Shown here: in pieces, positions 15,600 through 24,365 of the stretch
Layout: the number at the start of each line of letters is the position of its first letter
Numbering within the stretch: position 1 is the stretch's first letter
Origin: Gaiellasilicea sp963794385
Lineage (GTDB): Bacteria; Actinomycetota; Thermoleophilia; Gaiellales; Gaiellaceae
Reading direction: 5' to 3'
NCBI GenBank assembly: GCA_963794385.1
Contig: CAWCDT010000011.1
Location: 127,599-191,598 of the forward strand
Length of the DNA stretch: 64,000 bases
Translations under genes and position numbers: made by a program
The notes under the pieces: model-generated
Database searches by the model: none
Told to the model about the DNA's origin: nothing
Seen by the model: only the letters and a program-made list of their open reading frames with translations

Positions 15600-17126
15600 A
15601 TGAACGAGCGGCGCGTTCTCGAGCTTCGTGGGATCACGAAGCGCTTCCCAGGCATCGTTGCGAACGACCACGTCGACTTCGACCTGCGCGAAGGAGAGGT
15701 GCACGCGCTACTCGGCGAGAACGGGGCGGGGAAGTCGACGCTGATGAACGTCCTCTACGGCCTGTACCACCCGGACGAGGGCGAGATCCTGATCAACGGC
15801 AAGAAGGCGGAGCTGGGCTCGCCGCGCGCGGCGATCGAGAACGGGGTCGGCATGGTGCACCAGCACTTCATGCTCATCCCGGTGATGACGGTCGCCGAGA
15901 ACATCGTGCTCGCGACCGAGCCGACCCACAACGGCATCCTGCTCGACTACGCGGCGGCCGAGAAGCGCGTCCGGGACATCTCCACTCGGTTCGGCCTGGC
16001 CGTCGACCCGCGCGCGCTCGTTCACGACATCACGGTCGGGCAGCAGCAGCGCGTCGAGATCCTGAAGGCGCTCTACAGGGGAGCAGACATCCTCATCCTC
16101 GACGAGCCGACGGCCGTGCTGACCCCACAGGAGGCGCAGGAGCTGTTCGGGATCGTCCGCAGTCTCACCGAGCAGGGGAAGTCGATCATCTTCATCAGTC
16201 ACAAGCTGAACGAGGTGACCGACATCGCCGACCGGATCACCGTCCTGCGGCGCGGGAAGAAGATCGAGACAATCCCGGCAGCCGGCGCCACCGAGGACGG
16301 GCTCGCCCGCCTGATGGTCGGCCGCGAGGTGCTGCTCCGGGTCGACAAGACCGCGGGGCAGCCCGGTGAGCCGCTGCTCGTTGTCGAAGGCCTCAGTGTC
16401 GTCGACGATCGCGAGATCGAGCAGGTGCGCGGAGTCTCGTTCGAGGTCCGCGCCGGCGAGATCGTCGGCATCGCCGGGGTCGACGGGAACGGCCAGACCG
16501 AGTTGATCGACGCGATCACAGGGCTGCGGCCGCTGAAGGAGGGCAGCATCACGATCGACGGCGAGGACATCACGACCGCGAACGTGAAGGACTCGCTCGA
16601 CGCCGGTCTCGGGCACATCCCGGAGGACCGGCAGCGGCGCGGGCTCGTGCTCGACTTCTCCCTCGCCGAGAACATCGCCCTCCACGACTACGACCACCCC
16701 CCGTCGTCGAAGTTCGGCTGGCTCTATCCCAGGCGGCTGCTCGAGAAGGCGGCCACGCTGATCCGCGAGTTCGACGTTCGCGGCGGCGGCCCGCAGACGC
16801 GCGCTGCCGGGCTCTCGGGTGGCAACCAGCAGAAGGTGATCCTCGCGCGCGAGATCGACCGCAACCCGAAGGTGCTGATCGCCGCTCAGCCGACCCGCGG
16901 GCTCGACGTCGGCGCGATCGAGTTCGTCCACCGCCGCCTGGTCGGTGAGCGCGACGAGGGCCGCGGCGTTCTGCTCATCTCGCTCGAGCTCGAGGAGATC
17001 CTCTCGCTCTCCGACCGGATCCTCGTCATCTTCGAGGGCGAGATCGTGGGCGAGTTCCCACCGGGTGCCTCCGAAGAGGAGCTCGGCGTCGCGATGATCG
17101 GCGGCGGCCGGAAGGCAGCCGCTTGA
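15600..17126 (+). CDS. Nucleoside ABC transporter ATP-binding protein (two ATPase domains)
   Basis: This 508-residue protein has two tandem ABC ATPase domains, as in NupO/YufO and RbsA-type importers. Domain 1 has Walker A GENGAGKST near residue 38, signature VGQQQRVEIL and Walker B LILDEPTAVLTPQE. Domain 2 has the degenerate Walker A region GVDGNGQTEL normal for this family and a complete signature LSGGNQQKV near residue 405, followed by AAQPTRGLDVGA. It would energise uptake of nucleosides delivered by the BMP proteins. Its end overlaps the permease start (TTGA). Confidence 0.95.
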   Translation: MNERRVLELRGITKRFPGIVANDHVDFDLREGEVHALLGENGAGKSTLMNVLYGLYHPDEGEILINGKKAELGSPRAAIENGVGMVHQHFMLIPVMTVAENIVLATEPTHNGILLDYAAAEKRVRDISTRFGLAVDPRALVHDITVGQQQRVEILKALYRGADILILDEPTAVLTPQEAQELFGIVRSLTEQGKSIIFISHKLNEVTDIADRITVLRRGKKIETIPAAGATEDGLARLMVGREVLLRVDKTAGQPGEPLLVVEGLSVVDDREIEQVRGVSFEVRAGEIVGIAGVDGNGQTELIDAITGLRPLKEGSITIDGEDITTANVKDSLDAGLGHIPEDRQRRGLVLDFSLAENIALHDYDHPPSSKFGWLYPRRLLEKAATLIREFDVRGGGPQTRAAGLSGGNQQKVILAREIDRNPKVLIAAQPTRGLDVGAIEFVHRRLVGERDEGRGVLLISLELEEILSLSDRILVIFEGEIVGEFPPGASEEELGVAMIGGGRKAAA

Positions 17127-18391
17127 GCGAGCAGGAGACCCCGCCGACCCCGACGGGCGGGGACTATGCGCCGAGCGTCGCCGCGCGACTCGCGCTCGCG
17201 CAGAAGGCGGGCGGGCTCGCCGTCCCGCTCCTGACGACGATCTTGGCCTTCTTTATCGGCGGCCTCGTCGTCCTCATTACGACCGGGAAGAACCCGCTCA
17301 ACACGTACAAGGCGATCTTCGAGGGGGCCGGCTTCAACTGGTTCCTCGAGGTCGGTGCTTACGAGCTCCGCATCCCCTTCACGGACGCGTACATCCCGTT
17401 TCCGTGGAACACGAACGACTTCGAGTCGCTCGCGGCGCTCAACCTCCAGCAGACGCTGATCATCTGGGTGCCGCTCGTACTGACCGGCCTCGCAGTCGCC
17501 TTTGCGTTCCGCTGCGGCATGTTCAACATCGGGGGTCAGGGCCAGTACCTCGCCGGCGCAATCATCGCGGTGTGGGTCGGCTCGTCGCTGCCCGGCCTGC
17601 CCGGGATCGTCCACATCCTCGCGGCGATCGTCGCAGGCGCACTGAGCGGTGCGGTCTGGGCGGGCATCGCCGGCCTCCTCAAGGCCCTGCGCGGCACGCA
17701 CGAGGTGATCTCGACAATCATGCTCAACTGGATCGCCGTCTGGGTCGGCGTCTACCTCTTCTCCCTCGGCGGCCCGCTCCAGAACGACACCCAGCCGTTC
17801 GTCCCCGTCTCGAACGACGTCCTCGAGGAGTCGAAGCTGAAGGTGTTCTGGGGCGACCCCCTCCTGCAGGGGCTCCACGTCGGCTTCTTCGTCGCCCTCG
17901 CCGCGCTCGTCGTCTACTGGATCACGCTCAACCGGACGACGCTCGGCTACGAGGTCCGTGCGGTCGGATACAACCCCGAGGCTGCGCGCTACGGCGGCAT
18001 CTCGGTGGCGCGGAACTACTTCCTCGCGATGGCCATCTCCGGCATGTTCGCCGGGCTCGCCGGCGCCATCGACATCGTTGGCTGGCAGTACCGGATCAAC
18101 ACGAACGACATCCTGGCGCCGTCGATCGCCTTCGTCGGCATCGCCGTCGCGCTGCTGGGGCGGAACACCGCGATCGGCGTCGGCCTGTCAGCGCTCCTGT
18201 TCGCGGGACTCGTCACCGGGACGTCGACCCGCAACCTCGACCCCGAGATCTTCCGGCCCGAGCTGGCGTCGAACCTGACGCTGCTGATCCAGGGGCTCGT
18301 CGTCCTCTTCGTGGGCGCGGACGTGCTCATCCTGTCCGTGATCGGCCTCGGCAAGCGGCGGCGACGACGAGTCGCGGAGGCGACCGAATGA
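17123..18391 (+). CDS. Nucleoside ABC transporter permease 1
   Basis: The 422-residue integral membrane protein belongs to the branched-chain/ribose/nucleoside permease family (NupP/YufP-like). It has about ten hydrophobic segments, starting with AVPLLTTILAFFIGGLVVLIT, and the conserved family motif FNIGGQGQYLAGA plus GTHEVISTIMLNWIAV. The TTG start at 17123 overlaps the ATPase stop (TTGA) and the stop overlaps permease 2 (ATGA), so subunit synthesis is probably coupled. Confidence 0.94.
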   Translation: MSEQETPPTPTGGDYAPSVAARLALAQKAGGLAVPLLTTILAFFIGGLVVLITTGKNPLNTYKAIFEGAGFNWFLEVGAYELRIPFTDAYIPFPWNTNDFESLAALNLQQTLIIWVPLVLTGLAVAFAFRCGMFNIGGQGQYLAGAIIAVWVGSSLPGLPGIVHILAAIVAGALSGAVWAGIAGLLKALRGTHEVISTIMLNWIAVWVGVYLFSLGGPLQNDTQPFVPVSNDVLEESKLKVFWGDPLLQGLHVGFFVALAALVVYWITLNRTTLGYEVRAVGYNPEAARYGGISVARNYFLAMAISGMFAGLAGAIDIVGWQYRINTNDILAPSIAFVGIAVALLGRNTAIGVGLSALLFAGLVTGTSTRNLDPEIFRPELASNLTLLIQGLVVLFVGADVLILSVIGLGKRRRRRVAEATE

Positions 18392-19581
18392 TCAAGCGGC
18401 TGCTTGCGCGGCTGCCGCGCGGAGTGCGCGCGGTCGCCTGGGTCGGGATTCTCATCGGCATCGCCGCCTTCTGGGTCGCGCTGCCGCCACTGACGATCCG
18501 CAATCCGGTCGTCCCGGCCGTGATCGGCGTCCTCGGCCTCGCGATCGGGATCGGATCCGTGAGCCGCGGGGAGCGGAGGCTGGGCTGGGGGGCAGTCGTC
18601 GTCGGCGTGCTCGGGATCGCCCTCGGCGTCCTCGCGACGCGCTCGAGCGTCGGCAACCTCGAGCAAGTCGTCGTCTGGTCGGCATTGACCGCCGCGATGC
18701 TCCGCTTCGCGACGCCGCTCGCGTTCGCGGCGATGGGAGGGATCTTCTCCGAGCGCAGCGGCGTCGTGAACATCGGGCTCGAGGGAATGATGCTGTCGGG
18801 AGCGTTCTTCGGGATCCTCGGCGCCGACAAGCTCAACTCCTGGGCGCTCGGGCTGCTCTGCGCCGCCCTCGCCGGCGCAGCGTTCGCGCTCGTGCACGCC
18901 TTCTTCGCCATCCACCTGCGGGCCGACCAGATCGTCGGCGGCACTGCGATCAACTTCCTCGCGCTCGGAGTTACCGGGTACCTCTTCATCGACATTTACG
19001 GCGGCGAGGGGACGCCGCCCGACGTGCCTGACATTCCCGACGTCCACCTCAACTTCCTCGAGGACTGGTACTTCATCGGGCCGGTGCTCGGCCAGCTGAA
19101 CCTGATGATCTGGCTCGCCTTCCTGACGGTCGTTGCAACCTGGGTCGTCTTCTTCAAGACACCCGTCGGGCTGCGGATCCGCGCGGTCGGCGAGCATCCG
19201 CGCGCGGCCGACACCGTCGGGATCTCGGTCTACGCGACCCGCTACGGGGCGGTGACGCTCTCCGGCATCCTCGCCGCGCTCGGGGGCGCCTACCTCTCGA
19301 TCGGTTTCGTCAACTCGTTCAGCCAGAACATGACAGTCGGGAGAGGCTTCATCGCGCTCGCCGCGGTCATCTTCGGCAACTGGCGCCCCTGGGGCGCCGC
19401 GGCCGCCGCGCTCCTGTTCGGCTTCTCGAGCGCGCTCGCGCAGCGTCTGCCCGCCTACTCGGAGTCGGCGGCCGTGCTCTTCCAGGCGCTTCCCTACGTG
19501 CTCACCCTGGTCGCGGTCGCGGGCCTGATCGGCCGCTCCATCCCGCCTGCTGCAGTTGGCCGTCCCTACCAGAAGCAATAA
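18388..19581 (+). CDS. Nucleoside ABC transporter permease 2
   Basis: The 397-residue membrane protein is the partner permease (NupQ/YufQ-like). It has the family motif GIFSERSGVVNIGLEGMML, then ADQIVGGTAINFLALGVTGYL and the C-terminal GFIALAAVIFGNWRPWGA loop. The N-terminal part (residues 1-95) holds about three additional helices. ATG 18388 overlaps permease 1 by four bases. The 3' end overlaps the next small membrane-protein gene by 26 bases. Confidence 0.94.
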   Translation: MIKRLLARLPRGVRAVAWVGILIGIAAFWVALPPLTIRNPVVPAVIGVLGLAIGIGSVSRGERRLGWGAVVVGVLGIALGVLATRSSVGNLEQVVVWSALTAAMLRFATPLAFAAMGGIFSERSGVVNIGLEGMMLSGAFFGILGADKLNSWALGLLCAALAGAAFALVHAFFAIHLRADQIVGGTAINFLALGVTGYLFIDIYGGEGTPPDVPDIPDVHLNFLEDWYFIGPVLGQLNLMIWLAFLTVVATWVVFFKTPVGLRIRAVGEHPRAADTVGISVYATRYGAVTLSGILAALGGAYLSIGFVNSFSQNMTVGRGFIALAAVIFGNWRPWGAAAAALLFGFSSALAQRLPAYSESAAVLFQALPYVLTLVAVAGLIGRSIPPAAVGRPYQKQ

Positions 19582-19918
19582 CGGCCGGCCGCCGCGCCCC
19601 GCGAGCGCGCGCCTGTCCGTGCTCGTCGGCCTGCTCTCGGTCGCGGTCATGCCCGTCGCGATCGCTGCGACCCGCTGGTCCGAGGAGTACGAGCTCCTGC
19701 ACGCGGCCGCCGCGATCCCACTCGGCGCCCTCCTCGGGCTCGCGGCGATCCTGCTCGCGCGGCGGGCGCGGTCGCGCCTTGCGCCGACGCTCGGACACCC
19801 CCGCGGGACCCGCACCGCACGGGTCGGGCGCTGGCTGGGCTGGCTCGGATTGCTGCTCGCGCTCACCGCTGCGGGCTCCGTCGGCGTCTACGAGCTGCTC
19901 TCGTACGTGGCCGATTAG
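19556..19918 (+). CDS. Small membrane protein of unknown function
   Basis: The 120-residue frame has three hydrophobic segments (LSVLVGLLSVAVMPVAIAA; AAAIPLGALLGLAAILLA; LGWLGLLLALTAAGSVGVYELLSYV) separated by basic loops, predicting a three-helix inner-membrane protein. Small actinobacterial membrane proteins with this pattern (DUF4190-like) are common, but the family is not certain. TTG 19556 overlaps permease 2; GTG 19619 is an alternative start that loses only the polar N-terminus. Confidence 0.65.
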   Translation: MAVPTRSNNGRPPRPASARLSVLVGLLSVAVMPVAIAATRWSEEYELLHAAAAIPLGALLGLAAILLARRARSRLAPTLGHPRGTRTARVGRWLGWLGLLLALTAAGSVGVYELLSYVAD

Positions 19919-19938
19919 GACGGCGCCCGGGCGGTCGG

Positions 19939-19944
19939 TACCAT
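19939..19944 (+). promoter_or_regulatory. Putative promoter -10 of a leaderless RodZ-like transcript
   Basis: TACCAT lies 6 nt before GTG 19951. TTAGGA, ending 18 nt upstream of it, is a weak -35 candidate. Confidence 0.5.
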
Positions 19945-19950
19945 GCTCCA

Positions 19951-20679
19951 GTGTTCGAGATCGGCACGAGCCTCCGCGAGGCCCGTCTGCGTCGCCAGAT
20001 CGACTTTCCGGAGGCGGAGTACGGCACCAAGATCCGCAGCCGCTACCTGCGCGCCCTCGAGGACGAGCGCTTCGAGCTGCTTCCCTCGCACACGTACATC
20101 AAGGGTTTTCTGCGCACATACGCCGAGTATCTCGGGCTCGACGGCCAGCTCTACGTCGACGAGTACAACTCGCGCTATGTGATCGGCGAGGAGGACGGGC
20201 CCGTGCGCACGGCGCGGCGGGTCCCGGCCGCACGGGCGCGGCGGGCCGAGCGGCGCGAGTCGAGGATCGTCCTGCTCGCCTTGATCGCGATCGCGCTCGT
20301 CACCTCGCTCGTGATCGTCGCCTGGCAGTTCGGCAGCCCCGAGAACGAGCCCGTCCGGGGTCTCGGGACGACGACCCGGGCCGCGGCGAAGGTACCGCCG
20401 CTGCCGGCCGGCTCGGCCCGCCTCGAGGTGCGCGCCACCCGCGGCGATTCCTACATGATCGTGCGCTCGCGGAGCGCGATCGGGAAGGTCCTCTACCAGG
20501 GCACGCTCGAGCGGGGTCAGAAGCAGCTGTTCGACAACAGGGTGCTCTGGCTGCGGCTCGAGTCTCCCGCCAACGTGCTCGCGAAGGTGAACGGCAACCG
20601 GGTGAAGCTGGGGCGGGCGGTGAAGGCGCAAGGTGTGTTCGTGACGGCGAAGAAGATCTTCGCCGCCGACGCGAGTTGA
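19951..20679 (+). CDS. RodZ-like protein: HTH domain, one membrane helix, extracytoplasmic domain
   Basis: Residues 1-70 form a HTH_25-type helix-turn-helix (SLREARLRRQIDFPEAEYGT, KIRSRYLRALEDERFELLPS, YIKGFLRTYAEYLGLD), the same as in RodZ cell-shape proteins and actinobacterial cytoskeletal regulators. A basic stretch (ARARRAERRESR) precedes a single transmembrane helix near residues 105-127. The outer ~110 residues resemble the DUF4115 beta domain (RLEVRATRGDSYMIVRS... LWLRLESPANVLAKVNG). It probably links cytoplasmic assemblies to wall synthesis. GTG 19951 follows a -10 by 6 nt; the stop overlaps cinA (TTGA). Confidence 0.85.
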   Translation: MFEIGTSLREARLRRQIDFPEAEYGTKIRSRYLRALEDERFELLPSHTYIKGFLRTYAEYLGLDGQLYVDEYNSRYVIGEEDGPVRTARRVPAARARRAERRESRIVLLALIAIALVTSLVIVAWQFGSPENEPVRGLGTTTRAAAKVPPLPAGSARLEVRATRGDSYMIVRSRSAIGKVLYQGTLERGQKQLFDNRVLWLRLESPANVLAKVNGNRVKLGRAVKAQGVFVTAKKIFAADAS

Positions 20680-21962
20680 GCTCCGCCGCAGGCCGCCCGC
20701 GGGCGGTGGTCGTCGTCACGGGGAGCGAGCTCGTGCGCGGCGAGCGGACCGACCTGAACGGCCCGTTCCTCTCCCGCTCGCTGCTCTCCCTCGGGCTCGA
20801 GCCGGCCCGGATCGAGGTCGTCGGCGACGAGCCGCACGAGCTGGAGGCAGCGATCCGTGAGGCCGTCGCAGCCGCCGACCTCGTCGCGTGCTCGGGTGGG
20901 CTCGGGCCGACCCACGACGACCGGACGGTCGAGACGGTCGCGCAGGTCGCGGGCCTGGGGCTCAGAATCGACGAGCAGCTGGAGGCGGAGATCGAGGGCA
21001 TCTCACGGCGGGTCGCCGAGCGGATGAACCGCCCCTATGCCGACTTCTCCACCGGTGTACGGAAGCAGGCGACGATCCCGGAGGGCGCGATCTCGCTCGG
21101 CCTCGCCGGCACGGCGCCAGGCCTCGTCGTCGAGGCGAACGGGACGCCCGTCGTGGTCCTGCCGGGGCCGCCGGCCGAGCTGCAGCGGCTCTGGCCAAGG
21201 GCGCTCGAGACGGAGCCGGTCCGCCGCGTGCTCGCCGGAGGACGCCCGCCGCTGCGGCGGACGCTCCGCCTCTTCGGCCCCGGCGAATCGCAGGTCGCAC
21301 GGGCCTTCCAGGAGGCCGGCGGCGACGGGGAGGGGCTCGAGGTGACCATCTGCGCGCGCGACTTCGAGGTGCACGTCGACCTCGTCGCCGAGCCCGCCGT
21401 GGAGGAGCGGCTTCTCGCGCTCGAGCAAGCGCTCGCGGAGCGGCTGGGAAGCTACCTCTACTCCACCGACGGCCGCACGGTGGAGGAGATCGTGCTCGAT
21501 CGCTGCCGCGAGCGAGGTTTCACGCTCGCGACCGCCGAATCCTGCACGGGCGGCCTCGTCGCGGCGCGGCTGACCGCGGTACCCGGCTCGTCGGATGCGG
21601 TCGTGGGCGGGATCGTCTCGTACGCGAACGAGGTGAAGATCGACCAGCTCGGGGTGCCGGCGGCCCTGATCGAGGAGCACGGCGCCGTGTCGGCCGAGGT
21701 CGCAGAGGCGATGGCCCGGGGCGCCCGCGAGCGGCTCGGCGTGGACGTCGCAGTCTCCGTCACCGGCGTGGCCGGGCCCGGCGGAGGGACCGAGGAGAAG
21801 CCCGTCGGCCTCGTCTACTTCCACGCCGAGACGCCCGACGGCGGCCGCGGGTCGGGGTTCAACTTCCCCGGCGACCGCGACTCGATCAGGCGGCGGTCGG
21901 TCGTCGCCTCGCTGCACCTGCTGCGGCGACTTCTGGAACAGAATCGTGACAGTTCGGAGTGA
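20676..21962 (+). CDS. cinA: Competence/damage-inducible protein CinA
   Basis: The N-terminal domain (about residues 8-170) is MoaB/CinA-like, with VVVTGSELVRGERTDLNGPF and the SGGLGPTHDDRTVE motif linked to NMN/molybdopterin-type nucleotide chemistry. The C-terminal ~160 residues are the nicotinamide-nucleotide amidase domain, with ATAESCTGGLVAARLTAVPGSS, GGIVSYANEVK and VTGVAGPGGGTEEKPVG. Length 428 is normal. cinA followed by thpR and recA is a classical Gram-positive order. The TTG start overlaps the RodZ-like stop and GTG of thpR overlaps its stop. Confidence 0.95.
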   Translation: MSSAAGRPRAVVVVTGSELVRGERTDLNGPFLSRSLLSLGLEPARIEVVGDEPHELEAAIREAVAAADLVACSGGLGPTHDDRTVETVAQVAGLGLRIDEQLEAEIEGISRRVAERMNRPYADFSTGVRKQATIPEGAISLGLAGTAPGLVVEANGTPVVVLPGPPAELQRLWPRALETEPVRRVLAGGRPPLRRTLRLFGPGESQVARAFQEAGGDGEGLEVTICARDFEVHVDLVAEPAVEERLLALEQALAERLGSYLYSTDGRTVEEIVLDRCRERGFTLATAESCTGGLVAARLTAVPGSSDAVVGGIVSYANEVKIDQLGVPAALIEEHGAVSAEVAEAMARGARERLGVDVAVSVTGVAGPGGGTEEKPVGLVYFHAETPDGGRGSGFNFPGDRDSIRRRSVVASLHLLRRLLEQNRDSSE

Positions 21963-22519
21963 GCTCGCCCGGTAGCGTGGAAGGCGATGAGCGGCTTCGC
22001 CTCTTCCTCGGCCTGCAGCTGCCGGACGATGTGGTCGCCGCGCTCGTCGCGTGGCAAGCGCGGGAGCTGCGCGGCGGCCGGCTCGTCCCGCCCGGCAATC
22101 TGCACGTCACGCTCGCCTTCCTCGGCTCGCGCCCGGCCCGGGAGCTCGGCGGGGTGGTGGGGGCCCTCGGGAACGCCGCCGGAGAGGCCGTGCCGTCGCT
22201 GCTGGAGCCCGTCCGCTACCGCGAGACGCGGAGCGTCGGCATGCTCGAGCTCCGAGACGCGGACGGGGGCTGCACGCGGCTCGCCAAGGGGCTGCACGAG
22301 CGTCTCGCCGCGCTCGGCGTCTACCGCCCCGAGGCGCGTCCCTGGCTGCCGCACGTCACCGTGCTCCGGTTCCGGGAGCGGCCACGGCTCACGCCGCAGC
22401 TTCCAGAGCTCGCGCCGTTCGCTCCGTCCGGTGCAGCTGCTTTCCTTTCCCGTCTGCACCCGTCCGGGGCCCGGTATGAGGTGCTGGAATCGTTTCCGCT
22501 AGGAGGTCGTGAAGAATGA
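21959..22519 (+). CDS. thpR: RNA 2',3'-cyclic phosphodiesterase (2'-5' RNA ligase family)
   Basis: ThpR/LigT proteins have two HxT catalytic motifs. Here they are HVT at residues 49-51 (NLHVTLAFLG) and HVT at 132-134 (LPHVTVLRF). The N-terminal RLFLGLQLPDDV and the central KGLHERLAALG also match. The enzyme opens 2',3'-cyclic phosphates at RNA ends. GTG 21959 overlaps cinA; GTG 21977 is an alternative start nearer to the first strand. The stop overlaps recA (ATGA). Confidence 0.92.
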   Translation: MSSPGSVEGDERLRLFLGLQLPDDVVAALVAWQARELRGGRLVPPGNLHVTLAFLGSRPARELGGVVGALGNAAGEAVPSLLEPVRYRETRSVGMLELRDADGGCTRLAKGLHERLAALGVYRPEARPWLPHVTVLRFRERPRLTPQLPELAPFAPSGAAAFLSRLHPSGARYEVLESFPLGGREE

Positions 22520-23628
22520 ACCGCGAGGAAGCTCTCGACGTCGCCCTCGGGCAGATCGAGCGTCAGTTCGGCAAGGGCTCGGTCATGAAGATGAGCGACC
22601 AGGCCCAGGTGCAGATCGGAGCGGTCTCGACCGGCTCGCTCTCGCTCGACCTCGCCCTCGGCATCGGCGGCCTGCCGCGCGGCCGCGTGGTCGAGGTGTA
22701 CGGGCCGGAGAGCTCCGGCAAGACGACCCTCGTCTACCACGTGATCGCCGAGGCGCAGCGCCGCGGCGGCATCTGCGCCTTCATCGACGCCGAGCACGCG
22801 ATGGACCCGCAGTACGCACGGAAGATCGGCGTCAACGTCGACGACCTGCTCGTGTCGCAGCCCGACACCGGCGAGCAGGCGCTCGAGATCACGGAGCTGC
22901 TCGTGCGCTCCGGCGCGCTCGACATCGTCGCGGTCGACTCGGTCGCGGCCCTGACGCCGAAGGCCGAGATCGAGGGCGAGATGGGGGACAGCCACGTCGG
23001 CCTCCAGGCGCGGCTGATGAGCCAGGCGCTGCGGAAGCTCGCGGGCACCCTCAACCGCACCGACACGATCTGCCTCTTCACGAATCAGCTGCGCGAGAAG
23101 ATCGGGGTCATGTTCGGCAGCCCCGAGACGACTCCGGGCGGCCGCGCGCTCAAGTTCTACTCGTCGGTGCGGCTCGACATCCGGCGGATCGAGACGCTCA
23201 AGGACGGCGCCGAGGCCTACGGCAACCGTGTCCGCGTCAAGGTGGTCAAGAACAAGGTGGCGCCCCCGTTCAAGCAGGCGGAGTTCGACATCATCTACGG
23301 CTCGGGGATCCCCTGGGAGGGGACCGTGCTCGACGTCGGGATCGAGCGGAAGATCGTCCAGAAGTCGGGCTCCTACTTCAGCTTCGGCGACGAGCGGCTC
23401 GGCCAGGGACGCCAGAACGCGTCCTCCTTCCTGCGCGAGCACCCGGACGTCGTGCAGGAGATCCTCGCCGCGATCCAGGCCCAGGCCGGGCCCGAGCAAA
23501 CGGTCTCGGCACGGCTGCTGCCGACCGTCGCCGGCGCCGAGGAGGCGATTCCCGTCGTCGACGATGTCGGGAGGAGGAGGCCGTCTCCGCGGCTAGATAG
23601 TGATCGCAATTACCGCACGCACGGATGA
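22516..23628 (+). CDS. recA: Recombinase RecA (C-terminal tail apparently frameshifted)
   Basis: RecA forms filaments on single-stranded DNA and promotes strand exchange and LexA cleavage. Walker A GPESSGKTT is at residues 63-71; FIDAEHAMD, VAVDSVAALTPKAEIEG and TNQLREKIGVMFGSPETTPGG are canonical. As written, the tail after VVDDVG becomes RRRPSPRLDSDRNYRTHG, which is basic and unlike normal acidic RecA tails. Adding one G in the GGG at 23569-23571 gives VVDDVGEEEAVSAAR and a stop at 23600. An indel is therefore likely. Shine-Dalgarno AGGAGG is near 22501. recX follows. Confidence 0.96.
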   Translation: MNREEALDVALGQIERQFGKGSVMKMSDQAQVQIGAVSTGSLSLDLALGIGGLPRGRVVEVYGPESSGKTTLVYHVIAEAQRRGGICAFIDAEHAMDPQYARKIGVNVDDLLVSQPDTGEQALEITELLVRSGALDIVAVDSVAALTPKAEIEGEMGDSHVGLQARLMSQALRKLAGTLNRTDTICLFTNQLREKIGVMFGSPETTPGGRALKFYSSVRLDIRRIETLKDGAEAYGNRVRVKVVKNKVAPPFKQAEFDIIYGSGIPWEGTVLDVGIERKIVQKSGSYFSFGDERLGQGRQNASSFLREHPDVVQEILAAIQAQAGPEQTVSARLLPTVAGAEEAIPVVDDVGRRRPSPRLDSDRNYRTHG

Positions 23629-24176
23629 CGACCCAGACACGCGCCGGGACCATCCTCGACCTTGCCAAGGCAACCAGCCTTGGCTGCGGCCGATATGGCC
23701 CCCGGCTTGATCTGGATCGCCCCGCGCGCACGCCAATTACCGATCAACCATCTAGGGCATTGGCGGAGCGCCCGGACGCGGTCGAGGAGGCGCTGCGCGC
23801 GCTCCGCGCCCGCGATCGCACCGCGGCGGAGCTCGATGCGCGACTGGAGCGTCGCGGCGTCCACGCTGCGGAGCGCGCGGAGGCACTCGCGACGCTCCAG
23901 CGGATCGGCTACGTCGACGACGCACGGCTCGCGCACACGCGGGCCGAGGCGCTCGCCGAGCGTGGTTCGGGCGACGCGCTGATCCGGCACGATCTCGAGC
24001 GGCGCGGCATCGCCGCGGAGCTCGTCGCCGCGGCGCTCGCTGAGCTCGAGAGCGAGCATGAGCGTGCGGCGCGAATCGTCCGGCGACGTGGTCCGGGGGC
24101 GAAAACGGCGCGGTATCTGGCCTCGCGCGGGTTCGGGGAGGACGTGCTCGAGGCAGCCGTTGCGGGGCGGGAGTGA
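23625..24176 (+). CDS. recX: Regulatory protein RecX (start uncertain)
   Basis: RecX inhibits RecA filaments. The three-helix repeat units are clear from about residue 46: AVEEALRALRARDRTAAELD, LQRIGYVDDARLAHTRAEAL, and DLERRGIAAELVAAALAEL followed by AARIVRRRG. The first ~45 residues from ATG 23625 show no family similarity and span an inverted repeat. TTG 23760 is therefore an equally good start, giving about 138 residues, which fits the family. In that case 23601-23759 is the recA-recX intergenic region. Confidence 0.88.
   Translation: MTTQTRAGTILDLAKATSLGCGRYGPRLDLDRPARTPITDQPSRALAERPDAVEEALRALRARDRTAAELDARLERRGVHAAERAEALATLQRIGYVDDARLAHTRAEALAERGSGDALIRHDLERRGIAAELVAAALAELESEHERAARIVRRRGPGAKTARYLASRGFGEDVLEAAVAGRE
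23664..23684. repeat. Inverted repeat in the recA-recX junction
   Basis: GCCAAGG (23664-23670) is followed by a 7-base loop and CCTTGGC (23678-23684), a perfect 7-bp stem without a T-run. It may attenuate transcription into recX or be an operator. It lies either in the untranslated gap or in the doubtful N-terminal codons of recX. Confidence 0.5.
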
Positions 24177-24183
24177 GAAGCGG

Positions 24184-24189
24184 TAGGAT
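24184..24189 (+). promoter_or_regulatory. Putative -10 element upstream of rny
   Basis: TAGGAT sits 8 bases after the recX stop. If used, the rny transcript would carry a leader of about 170 bases (24196-24365). That leader begins with a possible short frame, GTG 24195 to TGA 24254, 5 nt after the hexamer. Confidence 0.45.
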
Positions 24190-24365
24190 CGTCAGTGCTT
24201 CCATTCGACGTTTTTCCTGCAAGTACGTGCTTTTCCGAACTGAACCGATCGTGACTCGTTTCCCTCTCGACATTCGTTCACCCGGCGACCAGGAGGAGCC
24301 GCCGGACCTGGCCTGATTCGGCGCGTCAGCGACCGGAGCGCGGCCGTGCAGGCCGAGCGCCGGAT

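Noticed and set aside
22440..22515. SOS box in front of recA
   Set aside because: No GAAC-N4-GTTC palindrome lies in the 3' part of thpR before recA; recA may be driven from further upstream.
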